Positions 53,801 to 64,000 of a stretch of 64,000 nt of DNA are shown here, one piece after another. The position numbers and the translations under genes were made by a program. The stretch covers positions 930,001-994,000 of the forward strand of contig NZ_CP109073.1 in NCBI RefSeq assembly GCF_035917415.1, given 5' to 3'. The number at the start of each line of letters is the position of its first letter. The first letter of the stretch is position 1. Origin of the DNA: Streptomyces sp. NBC_01803 (GTDB lineage Bacteria > Actinomycetota > Actinomycetes > Streptomycetales > Streptomycetaceae). Under the pieces are notes generated by a model. The model was given only the letters and a program-made list of their open reading frames with translations. It searched no databases and was not told the DNA's origin.

Positions 53801-55241
53801 TGACGCCGAAGGAGGAGATGCCGGCGCGGCGAGGGTGGCCGTTCTCCGCCCATGGCACGGGCTCGGTCAGCAGCCGGACGCTGCCGGAGGCCCAGTCGAC
53901 GTGCGGGGTCGGCTCGTTGACGTGCAGGGTGCGCGGCAGCAGGTCGTTGCGCAGCGCCTGCACCATCTTGATGACGCCGCCGACCCCGGCGGCGGCCTGG
54001 GTGTGCCCGATGTTCGACTTCAACGAGCCGAGCCACAGCGGGCGTTCGGCGGGCCGCTCCTGGCCGTAGGTGGCCAGCAGCGCCTGGGCCTCGATGGGGT
54101 CACCGAGCGCGGTGCCGGTGCCGTGCGCCTCGACGGCGTCCACTTCGGCCGGTGCGAGGCCCGCGTTGGCGAGGGCCTGGCGGATGACGCGCTGCTGGGC
54201 CGGGCCGTTGGGGGCGGTGAGGCCGTTGGACGCGCCGTCCTGGTTGACGGCGGTGCCGCGCACCACGGCGAGCACGGGGTGCCCGTTGCGGTGGGCGTCG
54301 GAGAGCCGTTCCAGCAGCAGCATCCCGGCGCCCTCGCCCCAGCCGGTGCCATCGGCCGCCGCCGCGAACGACTTGCAGCGGCCGTCGGCGGCCAGGCCCT
54401 GCTGGCGGCTGAACTCGGTGAACATGCCGGTGGCGGCCATGACGGCGACGCCGCCCGCGAAGGCCATGGCGCACTCGCGCTGCCGCAGCGCCTGAACGGC
54501 GAGGTGCAGCGCGACGAGGGAGGACGAGCAGGCGGTGTCGACGGACACGGTCGGGCCTTCGAGGCCGAAGGTGTAGGCGATGCGGCCCGAGGCGACGCTG
54601 GGGGCGGTGCCCGTGAGCAGGTGCCCGGACAGCTCTTCCAGGTTCTCGCCGTCAGTGGCGTAGCCCTGGTAGGCGAGGCCGACGAACACGCCGGTGCGGG
54701 ACCCGCGTTGGGTGGCCGGGTCGATGCCGGCCCGCTCGTACGCCTCCCAGGTGATCTCCAGCAGCAGCCGCTGCTGCGGGTCCATGGCGAGCGCCTCGCG
54801 CGGCGAGATACCGAAGAACGCGGCGTCGAACCGGTCGGCGTCGTGCAGGAATCCACCCGCGCGGGTGTAGCAGGTGCCGGGGCGGCCGGGCTGGGGATCG
54901 TAGAGCGCGTCGAGGTCCCAGCCCCGGCCGGTCGGGAAGCCGGTGACGGCGTCGGTGCCGTTCGCGACCAGCCGCCACAGGTGTTCGGGGGTGTCGGCGT
55001 CGCCGGGGTAGCGGCAGCTCATCGCGACGATCGCGATGGGCTCGGTGTCCTTGGCCTCGGCCTGCTGGAGCAGCGACTTGGTCTGCTTGAGGTCGGCGGT
55101 GACACGCTTGAGGTAGTCGAGCAGCCGCTGTTCGTTCTCCTGCCGCTCCTGCCGCTCCCGGCTCTCCCGGCTCCGCTCGTCGGGTCCGTTGGGCCCGTTC
55201 TGGTCGGACTGGTGGTTCCGCTCCAGCATGTTGCCTTTCAC
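44832..55241 (-). CDS. modular type I polyketide synthase, two modules plus thioesterase
   Basis: A 3,469-residue protein from GTG 55241 (overlapping the previous stop) or ATG 55229. Order with rough residues: N-terminal coiled docking segment (35-62), KS (67-490), AT (600-900), KR (1040-1440), ACP (1510-1580), KS (1600-2025), AT (2160-2450), KR (2610-3010), ACP (3100-3170), TE (3215-3469). Both KS keep Cys (DTACSSS), His (HGTGT) and His (NIGH). AT1 has GHSVGE and HAFH, predicting malonyl-CoA; AT2 has GHSQGE and YGSH, predicting methylmalonyl-CoA. Both KRs keep Ser/Tyr, lack LDD and have GVWG, so A-type stereochemistry is likely. The TE has GYSAGG and releases the chain, so this is the last protein of the line. 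Confidence 0.95.
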   Translation of the reverse strand: MKGNMLERNHQSDQNGPNGPDERSRESRERQERQENEQRLLDYLKRVTADLKQTKSLLQQAEAKDTEPIAIVAMSCRYPGDADTPEHLWRLVANGTDAVTGFPTGRGWDLDALYDPQPGRPGTCYTRAGGFLHDADRFDAAFFGISPREALAMDPQQRLLLEITWEAYERAGIDPATQRGSRTGVFVGLAYQGYATDGENLEELSGHLLTGTAPSVASGRIAYTFGLEGPTVSVDTACSSSLVALHLAVQALRQRECAMAFAGGVAVMAATGMFTEFSRQQGLAADGRCKSFAAAADGTGWGEGAGMLLLERLSDAHRNGHPVLAVVRGTAVNQDGASNGLTAPNGPAQQRVIRQALANAGLAPAEVDAVEAHGTGTALGDPIEAQALLATYGQERPAERPLWLGSLKSNIGHTQAAAGVGGVIKMVQALRNDLLPRTLHVNEPTPHVDWASGSVRLLTEPVPWAENGHPRRAGISSFGVSGTNAHAIVEQAPAAPEVPVERVERRRFTAHDTPIAWPVSAHSAAALRGQAERLLAHLLAIPEPDAADIGHTLTTGRAALPHRAVITGRDLAGLTAGLRAVAEGAPAPGTVTGRTGPAGGTAVLFAGQGGQRPGMGRDLHAAFPVFATAFDETCAELDRHLDRPLRPVLFGDDAALLNGTGYAQPALFAVEVALYRLVESWGVRPAALAGHSVGEFAAAHAAGVLSLADAAALVVARGRLMQALPPGGAMVAVRASEEEVRPLLAEYPDTAAMAAINGPASVVISGTEATVAEIADKLAARGCRTRRLAVSHAFHSPLMDPMLAEFRSLAGKAVFHAPTVPVVSTLTGRRVTADELADPAYWVRQIREPVRFADAVATLTREGVTRLVEAGPGGGLAALARDIVPEDTGVVPLLRTDRPGPEAVTAAFAALHVHGVPLDWAPLFAAHRPRRVELPTYAFQRGGYWLRSVPRDAADAEFWESVEREDLAALTERLQVPDDAPLRSVLPALSTWRRRRRARSTGDDWRYRVTWTPLDTTPPTARPAGRWLVAVPAGRDGDDHVADILRAVGSQGADIVPVAVGPGDGRGVVAARLGGCGDVSGVLSLLALDVDGLVLTLRLVQGLADGGRDAVPLWCVTRGAVSTGPLDPLACPEQARVWGLGRVAALELPSVWGGLIDLPETLDEQVAARLAAVLTGATGEDQVAVRASGTFARRLVRGGVDGQAAGSGSGSGSGAGSGGVWRARGTVLVTGGTGFIGGRVARWLAGNGAEHVVLTSRRGAVAPGADRLREELVAAGARVTMVACDVADRGAVAALLAEHPPTAVFHTAGIDTPAPLAAVSPAELARVLAAKATGAAHLDELLGDRPLDAFVLFSSGAGVWGSGGQAAYAAANAHLDALAEHRRARGLTATAVAWGPWADGGMAGTADVADQLRRRGLRTLPPDAALTALGTALARDDTAVTVADMDWGRFAPTFTAGRVSPFLGDLPEVRAALHSADEGENGGGGDREAVAALRAALTAADPADRDRTLITLVREHAAAVLGHATPDQVEPARPFRELGFDSLTAVELRDRLAHGTGVRLPATLVFDHPTVTALAGHLRAELLGAEQEKTPTHAPRPAADEPIAIVAMSCRYPGGADSPEALWRLVADGTDAMSAFPADRGWDVETLYHPDPDHPGTTYARAGGFLYELADFDAAFFSISPREALAMDPQQRLLLETAWEAFERAGIAPAAAHGSQTGVFIGSGYQDYLRRHLDIPDDTQGYLSTGNAASVVSGRIAYQLGLEGPAVTVDTACSSSLVALHMAAQALRQGECAMALAGGVTAMSSPGPFVEFSRQRALSADGRCRAFSADADGTGWGEGAGMLLLERLSDARRNGHPVLAVVRGSAINQDGASNGLTAPSGSAQRRVIRAALANAGLTAAEVDAVEGHGTGTVLGDPIEAQALLATYGRERPAEQPLWLGSLKSNIGHTQAAAGVGGIIKMVQALRNDLLPRTLHVNEPTPHVDWTSGAVRLLTEPVPWPADGRSRRAAVSSFGMSGTNAHVIIEQAPAPDAEDAEDAEDAGDTADTGNTGDTGSARDAAERERSPLDPVVVPLVLSGRSPAALAEQARRLAALAPGLRPCDVAHTLVTARGLFEHRAVVVGGDQAELGSRLGALAAGAETEGITRGAVPAGAGERRAVFVFPGQGSQWAGMAVDLLDTAPVFHDRMAACERALAPHVDWSLDAVLRQAPGAPELTADDVVQPVLWAVMVSLAELWTACGVRPAAVVGHSQGEIAAACVAGALSLDDAARVVALRSRLLARLAGRGGMASVAASLTATTERLAPWNGRLAVAAVNGPTSLVVSGDADALDRFLADCAADGVRAKRVPVAYGSHCAHVESIREELTGALAGITPTEPRVPFRSTVAGVEDGTPPDAAYWYRNLRETVRFEDTARRLLDEGHTAFIEMSPHPVLTLGLQEIAEESAEEIAPDSAEGTGGQRRAAVVIPSLRRGEGGPARFLTSLGEAHVSGVAVDWPTVLTGWGGRVVELPTYPFQRRRYWLDAAPAPTVAAPGAAVPSTDAAFWSVVERGDLKSLAEELRLDPDGDVSLRAALPALADWRRRRDDEGAVDAWHYRVTWRPLPEPAATPPPLDGTWLIALTPRQQGDPTTESVVAALTAHGAEPEFLTVDPGDDRGVVAARLGGCGDVSGVLSLLALDVDGLVLTLRLVQGLADGGRDAVPLWCVTRGAVSTGPLDPLACPERARVWGLGRVAALELPSVWGGLIDLPETLDEQVAARLAAVLTGATGEDQVAVRASGTFARRLVRGGVDGQAAGSGSGSGSGAGSGGVWRARGTVLVTGGTGFIGGRVARWLAGNGAEHVVLTSRRGAVAPGADRLREELVAAGARVTMVACDVADRGAVAALLAEHPPTAVFHTAGIDTPAPLAAVSPAELARVLAAKATGAAHLDELLGDRPLDAFVLFSSGAGVWGSGGQAAYAAANAHLDALAEHRRARGLTATAVAWGPWADGGMVDDAAAEHMAKRGLTTMRPELALLALRRSLERDEPTAVVAPIDWERFVPGFTMARPSPLLADLPEAARALATDRPDDEPGRERDGAHDGSGPALARRLAALPAAEHRALLVDFVRAEAAAVLGHDSPDAVGAHDVFLELGFDSLTAVGLRKRLAAATGLRLPGSLAFDHPTPARIADRLAVLLAGGERAALPTAAIAAAPGDEPTDTLAALYLSANDSGQYGAALDMVRSASRLRPTFTTAAEIDGLLTTVRLAGGEAHGPGQLMCIAGYMAPSGAHHYARFAAAVGPTRAVRALRLPGFAPGEPLPAHVDALTDALAEAITRQVPADEPAVLAGYSAGGWVARATAERLAALGHPVAGVVMIDSFSRSVPMGERYASAAVRGQTDRFDFVTGLGTQLTAMGGYLRAFDGFTPRPIAAPTLVVRAADWMPSEEGGGDDRPPPPECADIVVEVPGDHYSLMEHHAPTTAAAVTTWLAGLGD
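46276..47286 (-). repeat. KR-region near-identical repeat, copy 2 (second module)
   Basis: About 1,011 bases matching 51037-52047 with a constant offset of 4,761. I find one difference: c47081 against t51842, giving Arg instead of Gln in CPE(R/Q)ARVWG. It covers most of the KR domain. Identity stops abruptly at both ends while the frame is kept. Confidence 0.85.
49085..49151 (-). repeat. minisatellite in the KS2-AT2 linker
   Basis: Short repeats (CGTCCTCGG several times, and CGTGT/CGGTGT variants) encode an Asp/Ala/Thr/Gly-rich low-complexity linker ([20 protein letters not shown]). Confidence 0.7.
51037..52047 (-). repeat. KR-region near-identical repeat, copy 1 (first module)
   Basis: Partner of 46276-47286. 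Within it, the stretch around 51880-52045 has codon use unlike the neighbours: on the coding strand many codons end in T or are TTG (GTGTTGTCGTTGTTGGCG), and the linker [12 protein letters not shown] is coded by repetitive DNA. Confidence 0.85.
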
Positions 55242-58200
55242 CTGCCGATTTCCTGGTCGACCAGCGCGAAGATGGTGTCGATGGTGGCTGTCTGGAGTTG
55301 CTCGTCGGTGTTCTTCGGCGCCCCGCCGTCGTCGGCGCCCTCGGGCCCGGGGCCGGAGCCGTTGAGGAGAGCGAGCAGGCCGCCGAGCCTGGCCCGGACG
55401 CGGGTGCGGACGCCGGGGTCGTCGGCGCCGAGCGCGGCGACGGCGGTTTCCAGGCGGTCGATCTCGCCGAACACGGAGGCCGCTTGGTCGGCCGGCCGGG
55501 GGGCGAGGTCATCGCGGACGCGTCCGGCGAGGGCCAGCGGTGTCGGGAAGTCGAACACGAGGGTGGCGGGGAGCCGGAGGCCGGTGGCGGCGGCCAGCCG
55601 GTTGCGCAGCTCCACGGAGGTCAGGGAGTCGAAGCCCAGGGCCTTGAACTCCCGTTCCTCCTCGACGTTCTGCGGTCCCGGGAGGCCGATGACCGCCGCC
55701 ACCTGGGTGCGGACCAGGTCGAGCAGGTGGCGTCCGCGCTCGGCCTCGTCCAGTCCGGCGAGCCGCTGCCGCAGCACTTCAGGACCGCTACCACCGGGCG
55801 CGTCGGCGGCGGTGGCGCGGCGGACGGACCGGCCGCGCACCAGCCCGCGCAGGATGTGCGGCACGTCCCCGGTCCCGCGCGCGGGACCGTTCGCCGGGGT
55901 GGCGGCGAACCGCACCGGGACGGCGACGGCGGCCGGGCCGGTCCTCGCGGCGTCGAACAGTGCCAGGCCCTCGGCCGCGTCGAACGACACCAGGCCGGAG
56001 CGGGCCATCCGCTCGCGCTGCCGCTCCGTCAGCGCCCCGGCCATGCCGCCGTCCGCCCAGGGACCCCAGGCGAGCGACGCGGCGGGCAGCCCCTCGGCGC
56101 GGCGCCGCGCGGCGAGGGCGTCGAGAAAGGCGTTGGCCGCCGCGTAGTTGCCCTGCCCCGCGCTGCCGAGTGTGGCGGCGACGGAAGAGAACAGCACGAA
56201 CGCCGACAGGTCCCTATGCCGGGTCAGCTCGTGCAGATGCCAGGCCGCGTCCGCCTTGGGCCGCAGCACGCGCGCCAGCCGGTCCGGGGTGAGCGCGCCG
56301 ATCAGCCCGTCGTCCAGCACACCGGCCGCGTGGACGACGGCGATCAGGCCGTCGCCGTGCGCGGCGAGCAGCGCGGCCAGCGCGTCGCGGTCGGCGACGT
56401 CGCACGCGGCGAACGTCACCTCGGCGCCATGCGCGGCGAGTTCGTCGCGCAGCGCGTCCGCGCCCGCCGCGTCCCGGCCGCGCCTGCTGGCCAGCAGTAG
56501 GCGGCGGGCGCCGTATTCGGTCACCAGGTGGCGGGCCACGTGCGTGCCGAGGGCGCCGGACGCGCCGGTGATCAGGATCGTGCCCCCGGGGTCGGCGGCG
56601 GGGTCGGCCGGGACGGTGAGGACGAGTTTGCCGGTGTGCCGGGCCTGGCTGAGGTGGCGCAGCGCCTCCCGGGCCTCGCGCACGTCCCAGCATGTGAGGG
56701 GCAACGGTCGCAGTGCGCCGCGTTCGAAGAGCCCCACCAGCTCGGTGAGCATGGCGCCGATCCGGTCGGGCCCCGCCTCGATGGTGTCCAACGCCCGGTA
56801 GTGGACGCCGGGTTGGGCGGCGGCGACCTCGACGGCGTCCCTGATGTCGGTCTTGCCCAGCTCCAGGAAGCGTCCACCACGGCCGCCTTCACCGCCGCCG
56901 AGGAGGCGGAGGGACGCCTCCACATAGTCCCCGGCGAAGGAGTTGAGGACGACGTCCACGCCGCGTCCGCCGGTCGCCGCCCGGACGCGCTCCTCGAAGT
57001 CGAGGGTGCGGGAGGACGCGAGGCGACCGGGGTCCAGGCCGAGCGGTTCGAGTGCCGCCCATTTGGCGGGGCTCGCGGTGCCGTAGACCTCGGCGCCCAG
57101 GTGCCGGGCGAGCTGGGTGGCGGCCATCCCGACGCCCCCGGCGGCGGAGTGGATCAGCACGGATTCGCCGGGCCGCAGCCGGGCCAGGTCGACCAGCGCG
57201 TAGTAGGCGGTGAGGAAGACGATGGGAACGGAGGCCGCCTCGGCGAACGTCCAGCCGCGGGGCATCCGCGTCACCATCCGGTGATCGGCCACCGCGAGCG
57301 GGCCGAACGCCTCGGCGATCATCCCGAACACCCGGTCGCCGGGCCGGAGTCCGGTCACGCCCGGGCCGGTCTCCACGACGACTCCGGCGCCTTCGCTGCC
57401 GAGCCGGGCCGTCTCGTCCGGGTACATGCCGACGGCGATCAGCGCGTCCCGGAAGTTGACGCCCGCGGCGCGGATCGCGACGCGGACCTGGCCCTCGCCC
57501 AGGGGGGCGGTGGCGGCCGGGTTGTCGGCCAGGGCCAGCGCGTCGAGCGTTCCGCCGCCGGTCGCGGTCAACCGCCATGCGGAGGCGCCGGGTTCCGGGA
57601 CGAGCAGGTCACCGGTCTCGGGTCGGGTGAGGCGTGGCGCGTACGCGCTGCCCTGCCGCAGGGCGAGTTGCGGCTCGTCGTGGGCGAGCGCGGCGGACAG
57701 CGCGCGGGCGGACGCCGGGTGCCCGTCGAGGTCGGCCAGCACGAGGCGGCCGGGGTGCTCGGACTGCGCGGAGCGCACCAGGCCCCAGACGGCGGCCCGC
57801 GCCGGGTCGGGCGCCGGGTCGGCCGGGCTGACGGCGACGGCACCGCTGGTGGCCAGCACCAGGCGGGTGGCGGCCAGCCGTTCGTCCGCGAGCCAGCCCT
57901 GGAGGAGGGCGAGCGCGTTCCGGGTCGCCCGGTGCGCGGCCTCGGGCGTGGGCCGGGTTGCGCCCTCGGCGCCCTGATCGCCGGGGAGTTGGGGGATGAG
58001 GACAGCGGCGGGCAGTGTCGCGCCCGCGTCGAGATCGGCGGTCAGGTCAGCCAACGCCCGGTAGCGCGGCAGCGGTTCCGTCTGCTGTTCGCTCCCGCCG
58101 GGCAGCGGCAGCGGCGTCCAGCCCAGGTGGAACAGGGCGTCGGGCGCGGGACGTGTCGCGCCGGCCGGGGCGGGTGCGGGACGCAGCCGGAGGGCGTCGA

Positions 58201-61200
58201 CGTGGACGACGGGCCGCCCGGCACTGTCCGCTGCCAGCAGCGTCACGGCCTCCGGCCCGGCCGCCGCGAGGCGGACGCGGAGCGCGGTCGCGTCGGTGGC
58301 GTGCAGGGCGGCCCCGGTGAACGAGAACGGCACCCGCGCCTCGCCGGTGTCGGGCAGCAACCCGCCCCAGCCGACGGCGTGCAGGGCCGCGTCGAGCAGC
58401 GCCGGGTGGACGCCGAAGCCCTCCACGGCGGTGCCGTCGGGCAGCGCGACCTCGGCGAACACCTCGTCGCCGCGCCGCCACAGCCCGCGCAGTCCCTGGA
58501 ACGTGGGTCCGTAGCCGAAGCCGAGGGCCGCGAGCCGGTCGTAGCAGTCGTGCGCGGGGACGGGCTCGGCGGCGGGCGGGGGCCAGGCGGCGAGGTCGGA
58601 TCCCGGCCCGGCGACCGGACTCGGCGCGGCCTCGGCGAGGGTGCCGGAGGCGTGCCGGGTCCAGGGCGCGGCCGGGTCGCCGTCGTCGGGCCGGGAGTGG
58701 AGGCGGATCGGGCGGCGCCCGGTGTCGTCCGCGCCGCCGACCGTGATCTGTAGCTGGGTGCCGCCCTCTTCGGGGAGAACCAGCGGGGTGTCCAGGATCA
58801 ACTCCTCGACCTGTCCGGCGCCGGCCTCCCGCGCGGCCCGCAGGGCGAGGTCGACCAGGGCGGTACCGGGCAGCAACGCCCTGCCTCCGACGCGGTGTTC
58901 AGCCAGCCAGGGCTGGTCCACCAGGGAGATCCGCCCGGTGAGCAGCGCGCCGTCGCCGTCGGGGAGCGTGATGGCGGCGCCCAGCAGCGGATGGCCGGCC
59001 GACCGCAGCCCGGCGCCGTGGAGGTCGCCGGCCGGCGGGCGGGTGTCGAGCCAGTACCGCTGCCGCTGGAAGGGGTAGGTGGGCAGGTCCACGCGGCGCG
59101 GCCGGTGCGCGGCGAGGGGACGGGTCCAGTCCACCGGCGCGCCCAGCACGTGGAGCTGGGCGAGCGCGGCGGTGAACGAGGCGGCCTCGGGCCGGTCCGG
59201 GCGCAGGGTGGCCACGGCGACCGGCTCACCGCCCCTGCCGCCTGCCGCGTCCCGTGCGTCCCGTACGTCGCGCGCGTCCCGTACGTCGCGCGCGTCCGGG
59301 GCGCCGTGGGCGCTCTGGGCGCTCTGGGCGCTCTGGGCGAGGGCGGCGAGGACGCCGCCGGGGCCGATCTCCAGGAACGCGGTGGCGCCGCCGTCGGTCA
59401 GGGCGCGGACCGCGTCGTGGAACCGCACGGCGTGCCGGGCGTGCCGGACCCAGTAGTCCGGATCGGCCAACTCCTCGGCGCCGACCGGGCGTCCGGTGAG
59501 GGTGGAGACGATCGGGACGCGGGGCGCGTGGCCCGTCACCCCGGCCGCCACCGCGCGGAACTCGTCCAGCATCGGGTCCATCAGCGACGAGTGGAAGGCG
59601 TGGCTGACCGCCAGCCGCTTGGTGCGGCGACCCTGTGCCGCGAGGGTGCCGGCGAGGTCGAGCACGGCGTGCTCCGCCCCGGAGACGACCACGGAGGAGG
59701 GCCCGTTGACCGCCGCGAGGCTCACCGGCCCGGCGTGGTCGGCGACCAGCGTCCGCACCTCGTCCTCGGCCGCCTCGACCGCGACCATCGCGCCGCCGGG
59801 CGGCAGCGCCCGCATCAGCCGACCGCGTGCCGCGACGAGCCGGGCGGCGTCCGCGAGGGACCAGACGCCCGCGACGTGCGCGGCGGCGAACTCCCCGATG
59901 GAGTGGCCCGCCAGCGCGGCCGGGCGCACGCCCCACGATTCGGCGAGCCGGAACAGCGCGACCTCGACGGCGAACAGGGCGGCCTGCGCCCAGCCGGTCT
60001 CGTCGAGCGTCCCCGCGTCGGCGCCGAAGACGACGTCGCGCAGCGGCCGTTCGAGGTGGCGGTCGAGCTCGGCGCACGCCGCGTCGAAGGCGTCCGCGAA
60101 TGCCGGGTAGGCGGCGTAGAGTTCGCGGCCCATGCCGGGCCGCTGGCTGCCCTGCCCGGAGAAGAGGAACGCGATGGTGGGCGGCTGGACAACGCGGCCC
60201 TGGGCCACGGTGGCGTGGGGCTCCCCCGCCGCCAGGGCGCGCAGCCCGTCGAGCGCGGCGGCCGGGTCGGGTCCGCCGACGATGACGGCCCGGTGTTCCA
60301 GCGCGGCCCGGGTGGTGGCCAGGGACCAGGCCACGTCGGCGGGTTCGTGCGCCGAGAGGCCGGGGTCGGGTTCCCCGGCCAGCCGGGCCAGTAGCCGGGC
60401 GGCCTGGGCGCGCAGGGCGTCGGCGCTGCCGCCGTAGAGCGGCCAGGGCACGACGGGCGGCGGATCGGCGACCGGGTCGGCGGACTCCGCCGGCTCCGAT
60501 GCCGGGGCGGGGGTGGGGGGTTCCTCCACGATGACGTGCGCGTTGGTACCGCTGACGCCGAAAGAGGAGATCCCGGCACGGCGCGGGTGGCCGTTCCGCC
60601 CCCATGGCACGGGCTCGGTCAGCAGCCGCACGCCGCCCGCCGACCAATCGACGTGCGGCGACGGCTCGTCCACGTGCAGGGTGCGCGGCAGCAGGTCGTT
60701 GCGCAGCGCCTGCACCATCTTGATGACGCCGCCGACCCCCGCCGCCGCCTGGGCGTGGCCGATGTTCGACTTCAACGAGCCGAGCCACAGCGGGCGTTCG
60801 CCCGGCCGCTCCTGGCCGTAGGTGGCCAGCAGCGCCTGGATCTCGATCGGGTCGCCCAGCACCGTGCCGGTGCCGTGCCCCTCGACCGCGTCCACTTCGG
60901 CCGGTGCGAGGCCCGCGTTGGCGAGGGCCTGGCGGATGACGCGCTGCTGGGCGGGGCCGTTGGGGGCGGTGAGGCCGTTGGACGCGCCGTCCTGGTTGAT
61001 CGCCGAGCCGCGCACGACCGCGAGCACGGGGTGCCCGTTGCGTTCGGCGTCCGACAGCCGTTCCAGCAGCAGCATCCCGGCACCCTCGGCCCAGCCGGTG
61101 CCGTCGGCCGCCGCCGCGAACGACTTGCAGCGCCCGTCGGCGGCCAGGCCGCGCTGGCGGCTGAACTCGATGAACGCGCTGGGGCTCGACATCACCGTGA

Positions 61201-64000
61201 CTCCGCCGACCAGGGCCATCGCGCACTCGCCCTGCCGCAGCGCCTGAGCGGCCAGGTGCAGCGCCACCAGCGAGGACGAGCAGGCGGTGTCCACGGTCAC
61301 CGCCGGGCCTTCGAGGCCGAAGGTGTACGCGATGCGGCCCGACACGACGCTGGCCGAACTGCCCGTGCCCACATAGCCTTCGAGGTCGTCCGGCGCGTTC
61401 ACCAGCCGCGCGGCGTAGTCCTGGTAGCCGGTGCCGACGAACACGCCGGTCCGGCTGCCGCTGACCGACGCCGGGTCGATCCCGGCCCGTTCCAGTGCCT
61501 CCCACGTGACTTCGAGGAGCACTCGCTGCTGCGGGTCCATGGCGAGCGCCTCGCGCGGGGAGATCCCGAAGAACAGGGGATCGAACTCGCCCACGTCGTA
61601 GAGGAATCCGCCGTCGCGCGCGTAGCAGGAGCCGGGCCGGTCCGGGTCGGGGTCGTAGAGGGCATCGAGATCCCAGCCCCGGTCGGTGGGGAAGCCGGAG
61701 ACGGCGTCGCGCCCGTCGGCGACCAGCCGCCACAGGTCTTCCGGCGTGCCGACGCCGCCGGGGTAGCGGCAGCTCATCGCGACGATCGCGATGGGGTCCT
61801 CGGCCGCCGGGGCCGGTGCGACGGCGGCGGTCGCCGCCGCGCCGTCGGGGGTGAGCGCGGCGTACAGATGGGTGGCGAGCGCGGCGGGCGAGGGGTGGTC
61901 GAAGACGAGGGTGGCCGGAAGCCGTAGCCCGGTGGCACGGGCCAGCCGGTCGCGCAGTTCGACGGCGGTGAGCGAGTCGAAACCCAGCTCACGGAACGCC
62001 CGTTCGGCGGGAATGGCCGCCGTGTCGCGGTGCCCGACGACGACGGCCGCCGTGCCGCGCACCAGATCCAGCACGGCGGGCCGCCGCCCGGTCTCGGGCA
62101 GCTCGGTCAAGCTCCGCACAAAGGGCGGCACTTCGGCACCGGCCCCGTCCGCGCCTCCGGGTGTGCTCGCGTCGGCCGTCGCGTCGATCGCGGCCCGCGC
62201 CTCCGGCAGGTCGGACAGCAGCGGGCTGGGCCGCAGCAGGGTGAAGGAGGGAGCGAAGCGTTCCCATGTGACATCCGCGACCGTCACGTTGGTCTCGTCC
62301 GCGTCGAGGGCGGCGCGCAGCGCGGTCAGCGCGGACTCCGGGGGCAGGGCGGGCAGACCGCGCTGCCTCAGCCGGTCCTCGGCGCCGGTGTCCGTGACCA
62401 TACCGCCGTCGGCCCACGGCCCCCAGGCGATGGCGGTGGCGACCAGCCCCCGTGCCCGGCGCTGTTCGGCCAGCGCGTCGAGGGCGGCGTTGGCGGCGGC
62501 GTAGGCGGCCTGACCTCCACTCCCCCACACGCCCGCGATGGAGGAGAAGAGGACGAAGGCGTCCAGCGGCCGGTCGGCCAGCAGTTCGTCCAGATGCGCG
62601 GCACCGGTCGCCTTGGCGGCCAGCACGGCGGCGAACTCGTCGGCGGTGGTGTCGGCCAGCATCCCGGGCGTGCCGACCCCGGCGGCGTGCACGACGGCCG
62701 TGAGGCCGTCACCGATCCGGTCGAGCAGCGCGGCGACGGCGTCCCGGTCGGCCATGTCGCAGGCGGCGACGGTGACTCGCGCGCCCAGGCCCTCCAACTC
62801 GGCGGTGAGCTCGGCGGCGCCCTCGGCGTCCGGACCGCGCCGACTGGTGAGGACGAGGTGTTCGACGCCGTTCGCGGCCAGGCAGCGGGCGACATGCCCG
62901 CCCAGCGCGCCCGTTCCGCCGGTGACCAGCACCGTGCCGCGCGGGGCGGTGGTGTCCGGGGTCTGCGGGGCGTGCGGTGCGCGGATCAGTCTGCGGACGT
63001 ACACGCCCGAGGTCCGGATGGCGAGTTGGTCCTCGGGCGCGGCGCCCGAGGTGAGCACGGAGGTGAAGCGGCGGGCGGCGCGTTCGTCCAGCGTGGCGGG
63101 CAAGTCCACGAGTCCGCCCCAGCGTTGTGGGTGTTCGAGGGCGGCGACCCGGCCCAGCGCCCAGGTCTGGGCCTGCGCCACGGTGGCGGGCGGGTCGGAC
63201 GGGCCGATGGACACCGCGCCGCGCGTCGCGCACCACAGGGGCGCGTCGATGCCCGCGTCGCCGAGTGCCTGGATCAGCGTGAGGTTGGCCAGCAGCCCGG
63301 CCGGTGCCACCGCGCCCCGGGTGGGGTGCGGCTTCTCGTCGAGGGCGAGGAGTGACAGCACGCCGTCGACGGTCCCGGTGACGGCGGCGAGTTGGGCGGC
63401 AAGCGTGGCGCGGTCCGTTCCCGGGGCGACGGCCAGCGGGACGACCCCGGCGCCCCGGTCCTGGAGCACGTGGACGACGGCGGACGTCCAGGGGTCGTCC
63501 TCCCAGTCGGCGGGCAGCGCGGCGAGCCAGGCGCGGCCGGTCGGCTCGGCCGTGCCGAGCGCGGGGGCGGGGGCGGGGGCGGGCTTCCAGGCGACGCGGT
63601 AGCGCCAGCCGTCGACGGTGGTCCGCTCGCGACGTCGGCGGCGCCAGGTGGACAGGGCGGGGAGCACGGCGGGGAGCGTGGCGTCGCCCGGGAGGTGAAG
63701 GTGCTCGGTGAACGCCTCCAGGTCCTCGCGTTCGACGGTGGCCCAGAAGTCGGCCTCCGCCGGCTCACTGTCGCCCGGCGCGTAAGGACGTTCGCCGGGT
63801 GGGGTCGTGGGGTCCAGCCAGTAGCGCTTTCGTTGGAAGGCGTAGGTGGGCAGGGAGACGGGCCGGGCGCCGGTTCCGGCGAGCACGTCCGCCCAGCCGA
63901 CCGGCACTCCGTGAACGTGCAGCTCGGCCAGGGCCGTTGTGACGGACAGACGCTCCGGCCGATCCTTCCGCAGGACGGGAACCACGGCCGCCGACTCGTC
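55238..64000 (-). CDS. modular type I polyketide synthase, 5' end outside the window
   Basis: The frame is open to the right edge; about 2,920 residues are visible. Order: end of an AT ([12 protein letters not shown]), KR (Rossmann GGTGALGG near 62,900; GVWG, no LDD, A-type-like), ACP (near 61,950), KS (DTACSSS near 61,285), AT (GHSIGE and HAFH, malonyl-type), DH ([10 protein letters not shown] near 58,880, with DAALHA), ER ([14 protein letters not shown] and [20 protein letters not shown]), KR ([17 protein letters not shown], so B-type), ACP (near 55,620) and a C-terminal docking helix. The second module is fully reducing and yields a methylene unit. It hands the chain to the 44832-55241 protein; stop and start overlap. 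Confidence 0.95.
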   Translation of the reverse strand, partial: DESAAVVPVLRKDRPERLSVTTALAELHVHGVPVGWADVLAGTGARPVSLPTYAFQRKRYWLDPTTPPGERPYAPGDSEPAEADFWATVEREDLEAFTEHLHLPGDATLPAVLPALSTWRRRRRERTTVDGWRYRVAWKPAPAPAPALGTAEPTGRAWLAALPADWEDDPWTSAVVHVLQDRGAGVVPLAVAPGTDRATLAAQLAAVTGTVDGVLSLLALDEKPHPTRGAVAPAGLLANLTLIQALGDAGIDAPLWCATRGAVSIGPSDPPATVAQAQTWALGRVAALEHPQRWGGLVDLPATLDERAARRFTSVLTSGAAPEDQLAIRTSGVYVRRLIRAPHAPQTPDTTAPRGTVLVTGGTGALGGHVARCLAANGVEHLVLTSRRGPDAEGAAELTAELEGLGARVTVAACDMADRDAVAALLDRIGDGLTAVVHAAGVGTPGMLADTTADEFAAVLAAKATGAAHLDELLADRPLDAFVLFSSIAGVWGSGGQAAYAAANAALDALAEQRRARGLVATAIAWGPWADGGMVTDTGAEDRLRQRGLPALPPESALTALRAALDADETNVTVADVTWERFAPSFTLLRPSPLLSDLPEARAAIDATADASTPGGADGAGAEVPPFVRSLTELPETGRRPAVLDLVRGTAAVVVGHRDTAAIPAERAFRELGFDSLTAVELRDRLARATGLRLPATLVFDHPSPAALATHLYAALTPDGAAATAAVAPAPAAEDPIAIVAMSCRYPGGVGTPEDLWRLVADGRDAVSGFPTDRGWDLDALYDPDPDRPGSCYARDGGFLYDVGEFDPLFFGISPREALAMDPQQRVLLEVTWEALERAGIDPASVSGSRTGVFVGTGYQDYAARLVNAPDDLEGYVGTGSSASVVSGRIAYTFGLEGPAVTVDTACSSSLVALHLAAQALRQGECAMALVGGVTVMSSPSAFIEFSRQRGLAADGRCKSFAAAADGTGWAEGAGMLLLERLSDAERNGHPVLAVVRGSAINQDGASNGLTAPNGPAQQRVIRQALANAGLAPAEVDAVEGHGTGTVLGDPIEIQALLATYGQERPGERPLWLGSLKSNIGHAQAAAGVGGVIKMVQALRNDLLPRTLHVDEPSPHVDWSAGGVRLLTEPVPWGRNGHPRRAGISSFGVSGTNAHVIVEEPPTPAPASEPAESADPVADPPPVVPWPLYGGSADALRAQAARLLARLAGEPDPGLSAHEPADVAWSLATTRAALEHRAVIVGGPDPAAALDGLRALAAGEPHATVAQGRVVQPPTIAFLFSGQGSQRPGMGRELYAAYPAFADAFDAACAELDRHLERPLRDVVFGADAGTLDETGWAQAALFAVEVALFRLAESWGVRPAALAGHSIGEFAAAHVAGVWSLADAARLVAARGRLMRALPPGGAMVAVEAAEDEVRTLVADHAGPVSLAAVNGPSSVVVSGAEHAVLDLAGTLAAQGRRTKRLAVSHAFHSSLMDPMLDEFRAVAAGVTGHAPRVPIVSTLTGRPVGAEELADPDYWVRHARHAVRFHDAVRALTDGGATAFLEIGPGGVLAALAQSAQSAQSAHGAPDARDVRDARDVRDARDAAGGRGGEPVAVATLRPDRPEAASFTAALAQLHVLGAPVDWTRPLAAHRPRRVDLPTYPFQRQRYWLDTRPPAGDLHGAGLRSAGHPLLGAAITLPDGDGALLTGRISLVDQPWLAEHRVGGRALLPGTALVDLALRAAREAGAGQVEELILDTPLVLPEEGGTQLQITVGGADDTGRRPIRLHSRPDDGDPAAPWTRHASGTLAEAAPSPVAGPGSDLAAWPPPAAEPVPAHDCYDRLAALGFGYGPTFQGLRGLWRRGDEVFAEVALPDGTAVEGFGVHPALLDAALHAVGWGGLLPDTGEARVPFSFTGAALHATDATALRVRLAAAGPEAVTLLAADSAGRPVVHVDALRLRPAPAPAGATRPAPDALFHLGWTPLPLPGGSEQQTEPLPRYRALADLTADLDAGATLPAAVLIPQLPGDQGAEGATRPTPEAAHRATRNALALLQGWLADERLAATRLVLATSGAVAVSPADPAPDPARAAVWGLVRSAQSEHPGRLVLADLDGHPASARALSAALAHDEPQLALRQGSAYAPRLTRPETGDLLVPEPGASAWRLTATGGGTLDALALADNPAATAPLGEGQVRVAIRAAGVNFRDALIAVGMYPDETARLGSEGAGVVVETGPGVTGLRPGDRVFGMIAEAFGPLAVADHRMVTRMPRGWTFAEAASVPIVFLTAYYALVDLARLRPGESVLIHSAAGGVGMAATQLARHLGAEVYGTASPAKWAALEPLGLDPGRLASSRTLDFEERVRAATGGRGVDVVLNSFAGDYVEASLRLLGGGEGGRGGRFLELGKTDIRDAVEVAAAQPGVHYRALDTIEAGPDRIGAMLTELVGLFERGALRPLPLTCWDVREAREALRHLSQARHTGKLVLTVPADPAADPGGTILITGASGALGTHVARHLVTEYGARRLLLASRRGRDAAGADALRDELAAHGAEVTFAACDVADRDALAALLAAHGDGLIAVVHAAGVLDDGLIGALTPDRLARVLRPKADAAWHLHELTRHRDLSAFVLFSSVAATLGSAGQGNYAAANAFLDALAARRRAEGLPAASLAWGPWADGGMAGALTERQRERMARSGLVSFDAAEGLALFDAARTGPAAVAVPVRFAATPANGPARGTGDVPHILRGLVRGRSVRRATAADAPGGSGPEVLRQRLAGLDEAERGRHLLDLVRTQVAAVIGLPGPQNVEEEREFKALGFDSLTSVELRNRLAAATGLRLPATLVFDFPTPLALAGRVRDDLAPRPADQAASVFGEIDRLETAVAALGADDPGVRTRVRARLGGLLALLNGSGPGPEGADDGGAPKNTDEQLQTATIDTIFALVDQEIGR
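59250..59340 (-). repeat. tandem repeats inside the AT-distal region of the PKS
   Basis: An 18-bp unit (CGTCCCGTACGTCGCGCG) about twice and a 9-bp unit (GCGCTCTGG) three times. They encode [20 protein letters not shown] then [10 protein letters not shown], an insertion in the C-terminal part of the AT just after [11 protein letters not shown]. Confidence 0.75.

Overview
The window is about 64 kb of very GC-rich DNA. Coding density, GTG starts, ATGA/GTGA gene overlaps, sigma-factor, ANTAR and XRE-DUF5753 families, and modular type I polyketide synthases all point to a Streptomyces-like actinomycete chromosome. I see no tRNA, rRNA, CRISPR array, integrase or complete insertion sequence.

Region 1 (1-11.5 kb): a partial epimerase gene at the left edge, then one tightly coupled co-directional operon (438-11460). 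It holds a nucleotide-sugar epimerase/decarboxylase, a NodU/CmcH-type O-carbamoyltransferase, five glycosyltransferases of families GT2, GT9 (two copies), GT4 and a divergent GT4-like type, and the complete GmhA, GmhB and HldE set for ADP-heptose. The operon very probably builds a carbamoylated heptose-containing surface glycan.

Region 2 (11.5-19.4 kb): an accessory stretch. It has a DUF3068 membrane protein, an unknown 186-aa protein, a secreted RTX-repeat protein and two NUDIX-family proteins, one with a degraded NUDIX box. It also has an XRE/DUF5753 + DUF6879 pair and several broken genes: a duplicated NUDIX 3' remnant, an NDK gene fused out of frame to a methyltransferase tail, and a truncated glycosyltransferase.

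Region 3 (19.3-34.3 kb): two tandem GT2 genes and a divergent pyruvyl-transferase-like gene, then stress and signalling genes. These are a large KatE-type catalase, a CBS protein, a type II NADH dehydrogenase, GAF-ANTAR and PAS/GAF proteins, a DUF6328 membrane protein and a SigB/SigF-type sigma factor. An MmyB-like regulator, a MurE paralogue and an aldo/keto reductase follow; the regulator and the reductase share an identical 25-bp upstream element.

Region 4 (34.7-40.3 kb): an organosulfur-scavenging locus. On the + strand lie a lipoprotein, permease and ATPase (SsuA/C/B type) plus a two-component flavin monooxygenase; on the - strand is the FMN reductase partner. Each transcript is headed by a tiny unannotated cysteine-containing leader peptide (34792-34866 and 40166-40249) whose start codon lies 7 nt after a good -10 box, so both look leaderless. 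A 25-bp perfect hairpin separates the two converging transcripts.

Region 5 (40.3-64 kb): a secreted vanadium-type haloperoxidase, an ABC exporter, a type II thioesterase and two giant - strand type I PKS genes; the distal one runs off the right edge. Visible assembly line in order of action: AT(end)-KR-ACP; KS-AT-DH-ER-KR-ACP; then KS-AT-KR-ACP-KS-AT-KR-ACP-TE. The two KR domains of the last protein share a roughly 1,011-bp almost identical block with codon use unlike its surroundings, a sign of recent duplication or gene conversion.
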